Shown here piece by piece: positions 1-11,390 of a DNA stretch of 64,000 nucleotides. Both the position numbers and the translations under genes were made by a program. Positions within the stretch are counted from its first letter, which is position 1; each line of letters opens with the position of its first letter. The stretch comes from Microbulbifer marinus (GTDB lineage Bacteria > Pseudomonadota > Gammaproteobacteria > Pseudomonadales > Cellvibrionaceae), in the NCBI RefSeq assembly GCF_900107725.1, contig NZ_FNQO01000001.1, positions 1,418,458-1,482,457 of the forward strand, read 5' to 3'. Under the pieces are notes generated by a model. That model was not told the origin of the DNA, made no database searches, and worked only from the letters and a program-made list of their open reading frames with translations.

Positions 1-1411
<1,411 letters not shown>

Positions 1412-1597
1412 TATCTAGAAACCACTTATCTTATTTGCGCGGCCGAATCAGTGGGCCGGGGAGAAATTCCACACCAACGCTCTTTTCAACGAGGGGTGCA
1501 AGTAAACAGGAAGGCGCAACGACTAGCAACTATCTCCTTGCGCCACGGGCGCTTGCGGGGATTTACCAGTGGTTGCGCGATATGGGAAGAATAGTTG

Positions 1598-2533
1598 TTA
1601 TCGGCCGGTGCGGCGGATGTAGCTGGCCGGGTCGACGGCGCGGTTGTTTTTGTACACCTCGAAGTGCACATGGGGACCTGTGGAGCGGCCACTGGAACCC
1701 ATCAGCGCGATCACCTGGCCTTTCTTGACCACATCGCCGAGCTTGACCTTGATCTCGCTGTTGTGACCGTAACGCGTGGAGTAACCATTGCCGTGGTTGA
1801 TTTCCACCAGCTGGCCGTAGCCGTGGCGGTCCTCGGCCCATGTCACGACGCCGGCAGCGACGGACACCACGTCCGAGCCCTTCTTACCGGCGAAATCCAC
1901 ACCCTTGTGCCAGGTACGGCGGCCACTGAAGGGATCGGTGCGGTAACCGTAGCGGGATGACATCCAGCCGCGGCTGATCGGGCGGCCGGCGATAAACTGC
2001 TCGTCCTGCAGCTGACGCTTGGCCAGCAGGCTCTCGAGCGTGTTCAACTGCATCTGGCGATCGTCGATCTGTTCCGACAAATCACCGATCACTTCAAGGA
2101 ATTCCGGCGGCTGGTACGGCAGCTCGGAGGCACCCGCGATACCCGGATCTTCCGGACCGCCGAGGGCCGGGGCCGTGCCGAACTGGAACTCGCCCTCGTC
2201 CAGCTTGGCCGCGACCGTCAGGCGTTCACCGAGGGCGTCCACACGGGTCAGACGGGCCTGCATTTCCGCCAGCTTGACCGTCAGCGCAGTCAGCTGCTCG
2301 CGGGCCTCGCGGTCCGCCTCGTCGATTTGTTGCTGCTGTTTGCGCAGCGCCTTGTTCCAGGCCTTGGCGGTGCGGGAATCGAAGACATCGGTCTCGGCTA
2401 CCGGCAAATTGACACCGATGAGAAAGGCACCCACCGGCAAGCCGAGCAGGCACAGGCTCAGCAGAGCCTTGCTGAGGCCACCAAAGCTGAAGCTGCGCGT
2501 ACCGCCGCGCTCATTGACTAGGATTACTTTCAT
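1598..2533 (-). CDS. M23 family metallopeptidase (LytM domain), membrane-anchored
   Basis: Probable periplasmic peptidoglycan endopeptidase or divisome regulator of the LytM type. The 311-residue protein has a short cytoplasmic N-terminus, one membrane segment (about 22-45), a coiled-coil-prone stretch rich in Glu, Gln and Arg (about 55-115 and 150-180), and a C-terminal M23 domain (about 185-305). All zinc and catalytic residues are present: H209 and D213 (HKGVDF), H257 (YGH), and H288/H290 (HVHFE), so it should be enzymatically active, unlike degenerate EnvC/NlpD activators. The gene sits between lpxC and secA on the same strand. The substrate bond and partner are not deducible from sequence. 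Confidence 0.93.
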   Translation of the reverse strand: MKVILVNERGGTRSFSFGGLSKALLSLCLLGLPVGAFLIGVNLPVAETDVFDSRTAKAWNKALRKQQQQIDEADREAREQLTALTVKLAEMQARLTRVDALGERLTVAAKLDEGEFQFGTAPALGGPEDPGIAGASELPYQPPEFLEVIGDLSEQIDDRQMQLNTLESLLAKRQLQDEQFIAGRPISRGWMSSRYGYRTDPFSGRRTWHKGVDFAGKKGSDVVSVAAGVVTWAEDRHGYGQLVEINHGNGYSTRYGHNSEIKVKLGDVVKKGQVIALMGSSGRSTGPHVHFEVYKNNRAVDPASYIRRTGR

Positions 2534-2768
2534 AACAGGCGTGTGAAATTCGACAGTTTGTTGTTTTCGTTAGCTCTGCTGCGAAGCCCGGATAACCACT
2601 TCCTTGCCTCACCTTCACGCCTTTCCAATGGCAGCTCAGTCGACCAACCCATCCAATGTAACACCGGCCAACTGACAAAAATCGTTATCAACGCACAAAA
2701 CGGTTTGCACGCTTTTGCGGTCTCCCCCGCTTGCAGACCGGCACTATCTCCAGCCTGCCCCAACACGT
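2534..2768. other. Intergenic region lpxC to M23 peptidase, no gene seen
   Basis: About 235 bases separate the lpxC terminator from the M23 gene. Some gammaproteobacteria carry a DUF721 (DciA-like) gene here. The short frames present on either strand do not resemble it and show no recognisable domain or convincing start. The stretch presumably contains the promoter for the M23 gene, since lpxC is followed by a terminator. Confidence 0.5.
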
Positions 2769-2795
2769 AAAAAGCCGGCAACTTCCGTGCCGGCT
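2769..2795 (-). terminator. Rho-independent terminator after lpxC
   Basis: Perfect 8-bp stem AGCCGGCA / TGCCGGCT with a 7-base loop, followed on the minus strand by TTTT, beginning 13 bases past the lpxC stop. It should uncouple lpxC from the downstream M23-secA genes. Confidence 0.9.
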
Positions 2796-2807
2796 CTACG
2801 TTCTGAC

Positions 2808-3719
2808 TCAGACAGCCAGAATTGGCTTGACGTAGGAGATGGGTGCTTCCTGTTCGCCCTCGAACGTCACCATCTCCCAGGCGTCTTCCTGCGCCATCAA
2901 GGTGCGCAGTGACTTGTTGTTGAGCGCGTGGCCGGACTTGTGGGCCCGGAACTCACCGATCAGGCTGGTACCCAGCAGATACAAGTCGCCGATGGCGTCC
3001 AGAATCTTGTGCTTAACAAATTCGTCTTCGTAACGTAATCCGCCCTCGTTAAGAATGCGGTACTGGTCGATGACGATGGCATTGTCCACGCTACCACCCT
3101 GCACCAGGCCTTTGGAGCGCAGGTACTCGATTTCGTGCATGAAACCGAAGGTGCGCGCGCGGCTCACTTCCTTCACAAAGGAAGTGCTGGAGAAATCCAC
3201 CGAAGAGGTCAGGTTGCGCCCCTGGAAAACCGGGTGATCGAAATCGATGGTGAACGACACCTTGAAACCGTTGAACGGCAGGAAGCTGGCCACTTTGTCG
3301 CCCTCTTCCACAGTCACCGGCTTCTTGATGCGCAGGAATTTCTTCGGCGCCGACTGCTCCTGGATACCAGCGGACTGGATCAGGAATACGAAAGGACCGG
3401 CACTGCCGTCCATAATCGGCACTTCCTGCGCAGACAGCTCGACGACCGCGTTGTCGATACCCAGGCCGGCCATGGCCGACAGCAGGTGCTCTACGGTAGC
3501 GACGCGTACGTCGTCTTTCACCAGGGTGGTGGAGAGCAGCGTATCGCCGACGTTTTCCGCGCGGGCTTCAATCTCAACCACCGGATCTAGGTCGGTCCGG
3601 CGGAACACAATGCCAGTATCCACGGGCGCCGGTTTCAAGGTCAGGACAACCTTTTTGCCGGTGTGCAGACCTACGCCGGTGGCGCGAATAGCATTCTTAA
3701 GTGTGCGCTGTTTGATCAT
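2808..3719 (-). CDS. lpxC: UDP-3-O-acyl-N-acetylglucosamine deacetylase LpxC
   Basis: Zinc-dependent deacetylase catalysing the committed step of lipid A synthesis in the cytoplasm. At 303 residues it matches the family length (305 in E. coli). The zinc ligand H78 and neighbouring E77 lie in [10 protein letters not shown]. The [14 protein letters not shown] motif near residue 236 supplies the other His/Asp ligands, and the catalytic His lies in [11 protein letters not shown] near residue 264. The gene ends the dcw region as in E. coli. It is flanked by terminators on both sides, so it is probably transcribed alone from an extended -10 promoter just upstream. Confidence 0.98.
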   Translation of the reverse strand: MIKQRTLKNAIRATGVGLHTGKKVVLTLKPAPVDTGIVFRRTDLDPVVEIEARAENVGDTLLSTTLVKDDVRVATVEHLLSAMAGLGIDNAVVELSAQEVPIMDGSAGPFVFLIQSAGIQEQSAPKKFLRIKKPVTVEEGDKVASFLPFNGFKVSFTIDFDHPVFQGRNLTSSVDFSSTSFVKEVSRARTFGFMHEIEYLRSKGLVQGGSVDNAIVIDQYRILNEGGLRYEDEFVKHKILDAIGDLYLLGTSLIGEFRAHKSGHALNNKSLRTLMAQEDAWEMVTFEGEQEAPISYVKPILAV

Positions 3720-3772
3720 GAAACACTCTTTTCCCAGTCGGTGAGCGGCATACGGGCCGCAGCGAGCCGGCG

Positions 3773-3781
3773 ATCATATCA
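3773..3781 (-). promoter_or_regulatory. Candidate extended -10 promoter of lpxC
   Basis: On the minus strand the sequence TGATATGAT forms an extended -10 (TGn + TATGAT) about 55 bases before the lpxC ATG, with a poor -35. It lies downstream of the ftsZ terminator, where lpxC needs its own promoter. Assigned by eye. Confidence 0.5.
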
Positions 3782-3927
3782 GAAATTTTACGCCAAAACT
3801 AGCAATGGCCTGCCAGTCATTTCACATCGTCGACCTGTATTTTCAGGATAGCTCAGCGCGAAAACTGCGGCGCCATGCTGCCTTCCTTTGACACCATTGT
3901 AAGGCGGTGTGCTGCACTAGCGCTGTT

Positions 3928-3963
3928 AAAAATTGTTAACCCGGGACGTGCCCGGGTTAACAA
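3928..3963 (-). terminator. Rho-independent terminator at end of dcw operon (after ftsZ)
   Basis: A perfect 13-bp inverted repeat (TTGTTAACCCGGG and its complement, 3933-3945 and 3951-3963) with a 5-base loop, followed on the minus strand by TTTTT. This is the strongest hairpin between ftsZ and lpxC and probably ends the long dcw transcript. Confidence 0.92.
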
Positions 3964-4013
3964 AATCGCCGACCAAATAGTCAGCATCTGAACCGCTCGC
4001 CGTCGCGGCTGTT

Positions 4014-4033
4014 GCCCGGCCCGAAGGCCGGGC
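4014..4033 (-). other. UUCG-tetraloop hairpin in ftsZ 3' region
   Basis: GCCCGGCC and GGCCGGGC form an 8-bp stem closed by TTCG on the minus strand, 47-66 bases after the ftsZ stop. There is no T tract, so it is more likely an RNA-stabilising or pausing hairpin than a terminator. Confidence 0.6.
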
Positions 4034-4079
4034 GGACATGAGCGGGTTTGGCCTTAACGGCGCGGCGGTCCAGCCGACG

Positions 4080-5288
4080 CTAGTCCGCTTGGCGGCGCAG
4101 GAACGCGGGGATATCCAGATATTCCATATCGGTATCCGCCGGGTTCAGCGCCGGTGCCGGGCGTTTCGGGCGCTCGGTTTCCATGCGGGCGCGGTTGTCG
4201 GTGCTTTCGCGACCAGACAGACCGGCCGAACTGGCCTGGCTGTCACGCGCTTCGCGCATCTCAGGACGGCGGGTGTTGTCCACCACCTTGGTCGGGCGAG
4301 CCGCCTGCTGTGCGCCCTCGCCGAGACCGGCGGCCACCACGGTCACGCGCATCTCATCGCCGAGCTTGTCGTCCACGGCGGTGCCGATCACCACGGTGGC
4401 GTCGTCGGAAGCGATCTCCTGCACGATTTCGCCCACTTCGGAGTATTCGCCCAGGGTCAGTTCCTGGCAGCCGCCTTCTTCACTGCCGGTGATGATGTTG
4501 ACCAGGATGCCGCGGGCGCCCTGCAGATTGACGTTGTCCAGCAGCGGGCTACGCACGGCCTTCTCTGCCGCCTCGCGGGCACGGTTCTCACCAACCGCTG
4601 AGCCGGAGCCCATCATCGCCATGCCCATTTCGGACATAACGGTGCGCACGTCGGCGAAATCCACGTTCATGATGCCCGGGCGGATCATCAGGTCGGCGAT
4701 ACCCTGCACTGCGCCCAGCAGCACGTTGTCGGCTTCCTTATAGGCGGCCTTCATCGTGATCTTGTTGCCGAGCACTTCCAGCAGGCGGTCGTTCGGGATG
4801 GTGATCAGCGAGTCGACCTTGTCGCGCAGCTCGAGAATCCCCTCTTCCGCCACTACCGAGCGCTTGCGGCCTTCGATCTTGAACGGGCGGGTAACCACGG
4901 CGACGGTCAGAATACCCAGATCCTTGGCGATCTCTGCGACGATCGGTGCACCACCGGTACCGGTACCGCCGCCCATGCCCGCGGTGATGAACACCATGTC
5001 GGCACCCTGCAGTACTTCCGCGATGCGCTCGCGATCCTCCAGAGCGGACTGACGGCCCACATCCGGATTCGCGCCCGCCCCGAGGCCGCGGGTGATGTTG
5101 TTACCCAGCTGCAGAATGGTGCGCGCCTCGATGTCTTTCAGCGCCTGGGCATCGGTGTTCGCGCAGATGAAATCCACACCTTCCACTTCGCTGATGATCA
5201 TATGCTTCACAGCGTTGCCGCCACCGCCGCCGACACCGATCACTTTGATGACAGGTTTGTCCTGTACGCTATCGACTAGTTCGAACAT
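4080..5288 (-). CDS. ftsZ: Cell division protein FtsZ
   Basis: Tubulin-like GTPase that polymerises into the Z-ring and recruits the divisome. The 402-residue protein has the N-terminal glycine-rich nucleotide loop ([10 protein letters not shown], about 18-27), the tubulin signature [10 protein letters not shown] near residues 106-115 and the T7-loop region [12 protein letters not shown] variable Arg/Glu/Pro-rich linker (about 320-385) leads to the conserved C-terminal peptide [16 protein letters not shown], which binds FtsA, ZipA and SlmA-type partners. It follows ftsA by 102 bases and is the last gene of the division cluster. Confidence 0.99.
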   Translation of the reverse strand: MFELVDSVQDKPVIKVIGVGGGGGNAVKHMIISEVEGVDFICANTDAQALKDIEARTILQLGNNITRGLGAGANPDVGRQSALEDRERIAEVLQGADMVFITAGMGGGTGTGGAPIVAEIAKDLGILTVAVVTRPFKIEGRKRSVVAEEGILELRDKVDSLITIPNDRLLEVLGNKITMKAAYKEADNVLLGAVQGIADLMIRPGIMNVDFADVRTVMSEMGMAMMGSGSAVGENRAREAAEKAVRSPLLDNVNLQGARGILVNIITGSEEGGCQELTLGEYSEVGEIVQEIASDDATVVIGTAVDDKLGDEMRVTVVAAGLGEGAQQAARPTKVVDNTRRPEMREARDSQASSAGLSGRESTDNRARMETERPKRPAPALNPADTDMEYLDIPAFLRRQAD

Positions 5289-5390
5289 CTCTGTTCCCCT
5301 TTTTTGCTCATGTCAAAATTTATAGTTCGGTCCCTAAAAATCCTGTTGAGGCTGTTTGTGCCCGCCCCGCGGCCCATCGATTAACCGTTT

Positions 5391-6626
5391 TTACAGATTG
5401 CCTCTGAACCAGTGCTTCACCTTGTCCCACCACTGGTTTTCTTCGCGCACCGGGCGCTGGCCGCTCTCGCCGGTTTCCTCCTGCTTCATCGCGTACATCA
5501 GCAGGCCGACGCCGGTGGAATAAATCGGGTTGCTGACGATGTCCGTTAGTCCGGCAACACCCTGCGGTACGGCCAGGCGTACCGGCATATGGAAAATCTC
5601 TTCGGCCAGCTCAACCGCGCCCTCCATTTTTGAAGAGCCGCCGGTCAACACGACGCCGGCCGCGCACAGGTCCTCGAATCCGCTGCGGCGCAGTTCCGCC
5701 TGTACCAGCGTGAACAGCTCGTCGTAGCGTGGCTCCACCACTTCCGCCAGGGCCTGACGGGACAGATCCCGCGGTGCGCGGTCGCCGACGCTCGGCACCT
5801 TGATGGTTTCCCCCTCGCGGGCCAGCTTCGCCAGTGCGCAGGCGTATTTGATTTTCAGTTCTTCCGCGTGCGGCGTCGGCGTGCGCAGTGCCATGGCGAT
5901 ATCGTTGGTCACCTGGTCACCGGCAATCGGAATCACGCCGGTATGACGAATAGACCCGCCGGTAAACACCGCGATATCGGTAGTGCCGCCACCGATATCG
6001 ACCATGCACACGCCGAGTTCCTTCTCGTCCTCGGTCAGTACCGCGTAGCTGGAAGCCAGTTGCTCGAGGATGACGTCCTCCACTTCCAGGCCGCAGCGGC
6101 GGATACATTTCTCGATATTCTGTGCCGCATTGACCGCGCCGCTGACCAGGTGCACCTTGGCCTCCAGCCGCACGCCGGACATCCCCAGCGGCTCCTTGAC
6201 GCCCTCCTGGTTATCGATCAGAAACTCCTGCGGCAGCGTGTGCAGTATTTTCTGGTCCGCCGGAATCGCCACTGCACGCGCGGCGTCTATTACCCGATCC
6301 AGATCCTGCTGCGTCACTTCGCGATCCTTGATCGCGACGATGCCGTGGGAATTCAGGCTGCGGATGTGGCTGCCGGCAATACCGGCGTAGACCGAGTGAA
6401 TTTCGCAGCCGGCCATCAGCTCCGCTTCCTCCACCGCGCGCTGAATCGACTGCACGGTGGATTCGATATTAACCACCACACCTTTTTTCATGCCGGTAGA
6501 TCTGTGTGAACCGATACCGACAATATTCAGCTCGCCATCGCCGGAGACTTCGCCGACGATCGCGACCACTTTGGAAGTGCCGATATCCAGACCCACGATC
6601 ATGCGGTGATCGGATGCTTGTGTCAT
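5391..6626 (-). CDS. ftsA: Cell division protein FtsA
   Basis: Actin-like ATPase that tethers FtsZ to the membrane. The frame is open upstream to a TTG at 6671, but the ATG at 6626 gives the usual N-terminus (MTQASDHRMIVGLDIGTSK) and 411 residues, close to the family norm. Visible are the phosphate-1 loop GLDIGTSK, the phosphate-2 motif MVDIGGGTTDIAV, the adenosine motif VVLTGGSSKMEG, and a C-terminal amphipathic membrane-targeting helix ending WWDKVKHWFRGNL. It lies between ftsQ and ftsZ, as is standard. Confidence 0.97.
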   Translation of the reverse strand: MTQASDHRMIVGLDIGTSKVVAIVGEVSGDGELNIVGIGSHRSTGMKKGVVVNIESTVQSIQRAVEEAELMAGCEIHSVYAGIAGSHIRSLNSHGIVAIKDREVTQQDLDRVIDAARAVAIPADQKILHTLPQEFLIDNQEGVKEPLGMSGVRLEAKVHLVSGAVNAAQNIEKCIRRCGLEVEDVILEQLASSYAVLTEDEKELGVCMVDIGGGTTDIAVFTGGSIRHTGVIPIAGDQVTNDIAMALRTPTPHAEELKIKYACALAKLAREGETIKVPSVGDRAPRDLSRQALAEVVEPRYDELFTLVQAELRRSGFEDLCAAGVVLTGGSSKMEGAVELAEEIFHMPVRLAVPQGVAGLTDIVSNPIYSTGVGLLMYAMKQEETGESGQRPVREENQWWDKVKHWFRGNL

Positions 6627-6740
6627 TTTTGTACCAACCTCGCTGAACTGTGCTCCGGATCGCATTCCCAATAACGGCCCAGGGCACAGCGTTCGCTTTT
6701 AAATTTTGTTGTTATCGCGGCCTTCGCGCCGCATTCACTA

Positions 6741-7568
6741 TTACTCTTTATCGTTTTTCCACTGCACCGCCACTGCGTTGCCGTAGCGGGTATCGACACT
6801 GGCAACTTTTTCCAGGTGCGGAGCCAGCACACTCCGGCTCAGCTGCAGGAACCGGTTGACCCGCTCCAGCAGTTCGTCGTGCCCCAGGCGCAACTCCACT
6901 CCGGAAATCAATTCCAGGTGCCACCCTGCCAGGTCGTCAAAGGACAACCGTTTCACTTCCATATCCCGCGTGGTCAGCAACCCCGCGAGGGCCTGGTACT
7001 GCGACATGATGCGCTCGACCAGCTCCTCGTCACCCGCCAACTCCGGCAGGCGACCGGTATTCATCTGCGCTGGTCGCGGCAACAGCTCGCCGCTCGCCAC
7101 CAGCAATTTGTCCTTGCCCCATACCGCGAGCGGCTGCGCCTCCTGCACCTCCACCTCGACCCCGCGGGGCCAGCGCCGATTTACCGACGCCGAAGTGATC
7201 CAGGAGTTCTCCAGTAGCGCCTCGCGCATGCCGCGGATATCCGCGGAGAAAAACCCTTCCTGCAAATACGGCAACAGTATTTCTTCGATCTGCCGCTGGG
7301 TCACCGCATTGAACGGCCCCTTGACCCTTACGTGCTCCAATGCATCGACCCGGCTGAGTTCCTGCACCGGCGTACGCTGCCACAACCACAAGCCGCCGTA
7401 ACTCAGGCCGGCCAGGACAGCGACTGCCAGCACCGCCGGCAACAGCGGCCGCCAGTTGCGTCCGCCACCAGTGCCCTCAGCCTTGTCGGCAATCGGCCGC
7501 GCGCCGCGCACTGGTTTTTTCTTCTTGCGCTCCGTTTTTCGTTCTTTCCTGTCGGCTGCCGCTTTCAC
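6741..7568 (-). CDS. ftsQ: Cell division protein FtsQ
   Basis: Bitopic divisome protein that links FtsL/FtsB to the early divisome. It has a long Lys/Arg-rich cytoplasmic tail, one membrane segment (PLLPAVLAVAVLAGLSYGG), a POTRA domain starting at the VDALEHVRVKGPF region, and a beta domain that ends near the C-terminus. The frame continues upstream to an ATG at 7649 inside murC. I prefer the GTG at 7568, which lies 7 bases past the murC stop and has AGAAGG 11 bases before it, giving about 275 residues. The alternative start would overlap murC by 74 bases. The usual ddl gene between murC and ftsQ is missing. Confidence 0.9.
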   Translation of the reverse strand: MKAAADRKERKTERKKKKPVRGARPIADKAEGTGGGRNWRPLLPAVLAVAVLAGLSYGGLWLWQRTPVQELSRVDALEHVRVKGPFNAVTQRQIEEILLPYLQEGFFSADIRGMREALLENSWITSASVNRRWPRGVEVEVQEAQPLAVWGKDKLLVASGELLPRPAQMNTGRLPELAGDEELVERIMSQYQALAGLLTTRDMEVKRLSFDDLAGWHLELISGVELRLGHDELLERVNRFLQLSRSVLAPHLEKVASVDTRYGNAVAVQWKNDKE

Positions 7569-7575
7569 CGCGCTG

Positions 7576-9039
7576 TCAACCTTCTGCCGTTGTTTCGCCC
7601 AGGCGCCACTGGGCCAGCTGCTGTGCCAGCGCGCCCACATTACCGGCACCCTGCGTCAGCACGATATCACCGGGCTCCAGCAGATCCGCCAGGATCGGCG
7701 GCACCTGCTCAATTGTCTCGACAAAAATCGGATCCACCTGCCCGCGGTTGCGCAGACTGCGCGCCAGGGTGCGGCCGTCCGCGCCCGGAATCGGCGTTTC
7801 GCCGGCGCTGTATACGTCGAGCAGTATCAGTTTGTCTACCTGCGACAGCACCTGCACGAAGTCCTCAAACAGGTCCCGCGTACGCGTGTAGCGATGTGGC
7901 TGGTAAATCATCACCAGGCGGCGCTCCGGCCAGCCGTCGCGGACCGTCTTGATGGTCGCAGCCACTTCCCGCGGATGGTGACCGTAGTCATCCACCAGCA
8001 TGACCTTCTCGGCACTGGCTTCGTCGCTGACGGCATAGTGACCGAAGATCTGGAATCGACGACCGACACCCTGGAAGCCCTCCAGTCCCTTGCGGATTGC
8101 CTCGTCGGCGATACCTTCGTCCGTCGCCACCGCGATCGCGGCAGTCGCATTCAGTACATTGTGAATACCCGGTGTGTTGACACACACTTCGAGCAATTTG
8201 CCATCCGGCCGCTGTACGCTGAAGTGGCTGCGCAGCGGTTCCTGCTTTACGTCGACGATGCGGAAGTCGTTCCCCTCTTCGAAGCCGTAGGTCACGATCG
8301 GGCGCGAAAACTTCGGGATCACTTCCTGAATATGTTCGTCGTCACCGCAGACAACCGCGAGGCCGTAAAACGGCAGATTGTGTACGAAATCGATAAAGAT
8401 CTGCTTTACCTTTTCGAAATCACCGCCGTAGGTTTCCATATGATCCGCATCGATATTGGTGATCACGGTCACCATCGGCTGCAGGTGAATAAACGACGCA
8501 TCGCTCTCGTCGGCTTCGGCAATCAGGTAACGGCTCTCGCCCAGGGCCGCATTGGCTCCCGCCGCATTCACCAGGCCACCGATCACAAAGGTCGGATCCT
8601 TCTTGTCCGCGGCAAATATCGACGCGATCAGGCTGGTAGTCGTCGTCTTGCCGTGGGTACCGGCGACCGCAATGCCGTAGCGGTAGCGCATCAGCTCGCC
8701 GAGCATCTCCGCGCGGCGCACCACCGGGATGCGTTTTTCGAGTGCTGCCACGACTTCCGGGTTATCGCCATGCACCGCGGAGGAATTCACTACCACGTCG
8801 ACACCGGAGATATTTTCCTCACTGTGCCCGATCTGGACCTTGATACCCAGCTTGCGCAGCCGCTCGGTCACCGAAGACTCGCGCAGATCCGAGCCGGACA
8901 CTTCGTAGCCTTGGTTCTGCAGTACCTCGGCAATACCGCTCATGCCGGCGCCGCCGACGCCGATAAAATGGATACGGCGGATTCGGCGCATCGTGGGTAC
9001 GCTGTAACGCTTCTGTGTAGCCGTCAGTTCTGATGACAT
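7576..9039 (-). CDS. murC: UDP-N-acetylmuramate--L-alanine ligase MurC
   Basis: Cytoplasmic ATP-dependent ligase adding L-Ala to UDP-MurNAc. The 487-residue protein has the N-terminal UDP-binding Rossmann motif [18 protein letters not shown], the ATP-binding loop GTHGKTTTT at 127-135, the central Mur ligase motif around [12 protein letters not shown], and the C-terminal domain with [14 protein letters not shown]. The ATG at 9039 is preceded by GGGGTAAGAGA. It is 18 bases downstream of murG, as in other dcw clusters, and is followed directly by ftsQ. Confidence 0.98.
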   Translation of the reverse strand: MSSELTATQKRYSVPTMRRIRRIHFIGVGGAGMSGIAEVLQNQGYEVSGSDLRESSVTERLRKLGIKVQIGHSEENISGVDVVVNSSAVHGDNPEVVAALEKRIPVVRRAEMLGELMRYRYGIAVAGTHGKTTTTSLIASIFAADKKDPTFVIGGLVNAAGANAALGESRYLIAEADESDASFIHLQPMVTVITNIDADHMETYGGDFEKVKQIFIDFVHNLPFYGLAVVCGDDEHIQEVIPKFSRPIVTYGFEEGNDFRIVDVKQEPLRSHFSVQRPDGKLLEVCVNTPGIHNVLNATAAIAVATDEGIADEAIRKGLEGFQGVGRRFQIFGHYAVSDEASAEKVMLVDDYGHHPREVAATIKTVRDGWPERRLVMIYQPHRYTRTRDLFEDFVQVLSQVDKLILLDVYSAGETPIPGADGRTLARSLRNRGQVDPIFVETIEQVPPILADLLEPGDIVLTQGAGNVGALAQQLAQWRLGETTAEG

Positions 9040-9057
9040 TCTCTTACCCCTTACCCA

Positions 9058-10167
9058 CTATCTGGCCAGCGCCAGTTCTTCGCCGCAGGCCTTCAGTACC
9101 TGCGCCGTTGCATCTGTTTTGGCAACCCGCCGCGCGGCTTCGGCCATTGTCAGCAGTTTTTGCGGCTCGCCGAACAACTCTTTCAGCAACTCCGCCAGTT
9201 TTTCCGCATCCAGTGCATCCTGCTGAATAACAATCGCACCGCCGGCCTTCTCCAGCCATTCACCGTTCTTGGTCTGGTGATCGTCGATCGCAAACGGAAA
9301 GGGCACCATGATTGCGCCCACACCAGCCGCCGCAATTTCCGACACCGTCAACGCACCGGCGCGGCAGATAATCAGGTCGGCGTCGCTGTAGGCCGCCGCC
9401 ATATCGGCGATAAACGGCACCACTTCGGCGTCCACATTCGCCAGCTTGTAGGCCTCACGGGCCACATCCAGGTGGCGCTTGCCGGCCTGGTGCACGATGC
9501 GCGGCCGCAGTGCCGGCTCCAGCAGAGATATGGCCTGCGGCACCAGCTCGTTGATTGCCACGGCGCCGAGGCTGCCACCCAGTACCAGCAGGCGCAGCGG
9601 CTGTTCCTTAGCAATGCGCGCCTGCGGTTCCGGCAGTTGCACAATCTCGTTGCGCACCGGGTTGCCCACCTGCTGCGCGCCTGGCAGCCCACTGGAAAAT
9701 GCCTCCAGCACGCGACTGGCGATGCGGGCCAGCAGGCGGTTGGTGGTGCCGGCCACCGCATTCTGCTCATGAATAATCAGCGGCACGCCGCTCAAGCGCG
9801 CGGCGACGCCACCGGGGCCGGTGGCAAAGCCACCAAAACCGAGTACCGCATCCGGCTGCACCTTTTTCACCACGGCGCGCGCCTGTGTAATCGCGCGCAG
9901 AATCTGCAGCGGCGCTTTCAGTAGCGCCAGCTTGCCCTTGCCGCGCACACCCTCGACGGTAATGAAGTGCAGCGGTATATCCGCATCCGGAATCAGCTGC
10001 GCCTCGATACCGCGCTCGGTGCCCAACCACTCTACGGTCGCGCCCTGCTCCTCAAGTGCGTGGGCCACTGCCAGCGCCGGGAACACATGGCCGCCGGTAC
10101 CACCGGCCATTACCAGAAACTTTTTGCCGGAAAACGGCGCTTTACTTACCTGGGTCTGGTCGGACAT
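9058..10167 (-). CDS. murG: UDP-GlcNAc transferase MurG (lipid II synthase)
   Basis: Inner-leaflet GT28 glycosyltransferase converting lipid I to lipid II. The 369-residue protein has the first glycine-rich loop AGGTGGHVFPALAVA at 21-35, a second G-loop GGFATGPGG, a third loop LVLGGSLGA, and the C-terminal UDP-GlcNAc pocket with CRAGALTVSEIAAAGVG and MVPFPFAIDDHQ. The start codon shares one base with the ftsW stop (TGATG), suggesting translational coupling. Confidence 0.98.
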   Translation of the reverse strand: MSDQTQVSKAPFSGKKFLVMAGGTGGHVFPALAVAHALEEQGATVEWLGTERGIEAQLIPDADIPLHFITVEGVRGKGKLALLKAPLQILRAITQARAVVKKVQPDAVLGFGGFATGPGGVAARLSGVPLIIHEQNAVAGTTNRLLARIASRVLEAFSSGLPGAQQVGNPVRNEIVQLPEPQARIAKEQPLRLLVLGGSLGAVAINELVPQAISLLEPALRPRIVHQAGKRHLDVAREAYKLANVDAEVVPFIADMAAAYSDADLIICRAGALTVSEIAAAGVGAIMVPFPFAIDDHQTKNGEWLEKAGGAIVIQQDALDAEKLAELLKELFGEPQKLLTMAEAARRVAKTDATAQVLKACGEELALAR

Positions 10168-11390
10168 CAGGCCGCCTCCCCTTTCAATGTGCGATCTCCC
10201 ACCTGGAGGGGATTGAAGATCGGCAACTGTCGAATAATTCCTGCATTCGGCTTCTCATTGTCCGCCTTTTCCCGCAGCTCAGTCTGCAGGCGCAGCGCCA
10301 GTGCAAACAGGGCACAACAGACCACCAGGCTGCTGCCGCCGGAGCTGACGAATGGCAGAGTCAGTCCTTTGGTCGGCAGCAATCCGGAGGCCACGCCCAT
10401 ATTGACGAATGCCTGACCGGCCAGCAGCACCGCAATGCCGAACGCCATCAGCGCGGCAAAAAACTTCTGCTGTGCGAGCGCGCCACGCACCAGGCGCAAC
10501 AGCGACCAGGTCAGCGCGACGAAAAGCCCGATCACCACCAGGCCACCGGCCATACCCCACTCTTCGGAGAGGATGGCGAAAATAAAGTCCGTGTGTGCCT
10601 CCGGCAGATAAAACAGCTTCTGCACACTGTTGCCGAGGCCAACGCCAAACCACTCGCCGCGCCCGAACGCAATCAGCGACTGAGTCAACTGGTAACCACT
10701 GGCAAATTGATCTCCCCACGGGTCGAGGAAGGTCATTAGGCGCTGCAGGCGATAGGGACTCACCAGTGCCATCAGCGCCAGGCCACAGGCCGCTGCCCCC
10801 ACCAGTAAAAAGGTGTGCGGCAGGCGCGCGCCGGCGAGGAACACCATCGCCAACACGGTGCCGGAAATTACCACCACCGAGCCGAAGTCCGGCTGTAACA
10901 GCAGCAGCATCGCGACCATACCCAGGATCACCACCGGCACCATAAAACTGCTCCAGTGGCGCAGCTGCTGGTTGCGGCGGGTAAGGAAGCTGGCGAAGAA
11001 AACCAGCAGGCAGAACTTCGCCACCTCCGCCGGTTGCACGGTAATGGAACCGAAAGCCAGCCAGCGGCGGCTGCCGTTCACTTCGCGGCCGATTCCGGGC
11101 ACCAGTACGGCCATCAGCAGCAGGCAGGAAAACAGCAGCAGCGGCCAGGACAGGCGCGACCATACCGACAGCGGCACCTGGCTCACGACCAGTGCGGCCA
11201 GCGCGCCCACACCCAGATACATCAGGTGGCGCTTGAGGAAAAACCAGGGATCGCCATACACATCGGTCGCAAAGGCGATCGAGGCCGAGGCCACCATCAC
11301 CACACCGATACTGACCAGGGCCAGTACGCAAAACGGCAGCAGCCAGTCGAGATTCTTGTCATCCTGCATCAGTGCCTGCACTTTGCTCAC
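10167..11390 (-). CDS. ftsW: Peptidoglycan glycosyltransferase FtsW (SEDS)
   Basis: Septal SEDS glycan polymerase working with FtsI. The 407-residue polytopic protein has about ten membrane segments. The large periplasmic loop motif (DPWGDQFASGYQLTQSLIAFGRGEWFG in part, near residues 210-236) and the C-terminal GLLPTKGLTLPFVSSGGSS segment are signature FtsW features. It overlaps murD by four bases (ATGA) and murG by one, so all three are probably translated together. Confidence 0.98.
   Translation of the reverse strand: MSKVQALMQDDKNLDWLLPFCVLALVSIGVVMVASASIAFATDVYGDPWFFLKRHLMYLGVGALAALVVSQVPLSVWSRLSWPLLLFSCLLLMAVLVPGIGREVNGSRRWLAFGSITVQPAEVAKFCLLVFFASFLTRRNQQLRHWSSFMVPVVILGMVAMLLLLQPDFGSVVVISGTVLAMVFLAGARLPHTFLLVGAAACGLALMALVSPYRLQRLMTFLDPWGDQFASGYQLTQSLIAFGRGEWFGVGLGNSVQKLFYLPEAHTDFIFAILSEEWGMAGGLVVIGLFVALTWSLLRLVRGALAQQKFFAALMAFGIAVLLAGQAFVNMGVASGLLPTKGLTLPFVSSGGSSLVVCCALFALALRLQTELREKADNEKPNAGIIRQLPIFNPLQVGDRTLKGEAA

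Noticed and set aside
7456-9033. A 525-codon open frame on the plus strand
   Set aside because: It is antisense to murC and ftsQ, has no domain and a composition typical of shadow frames.
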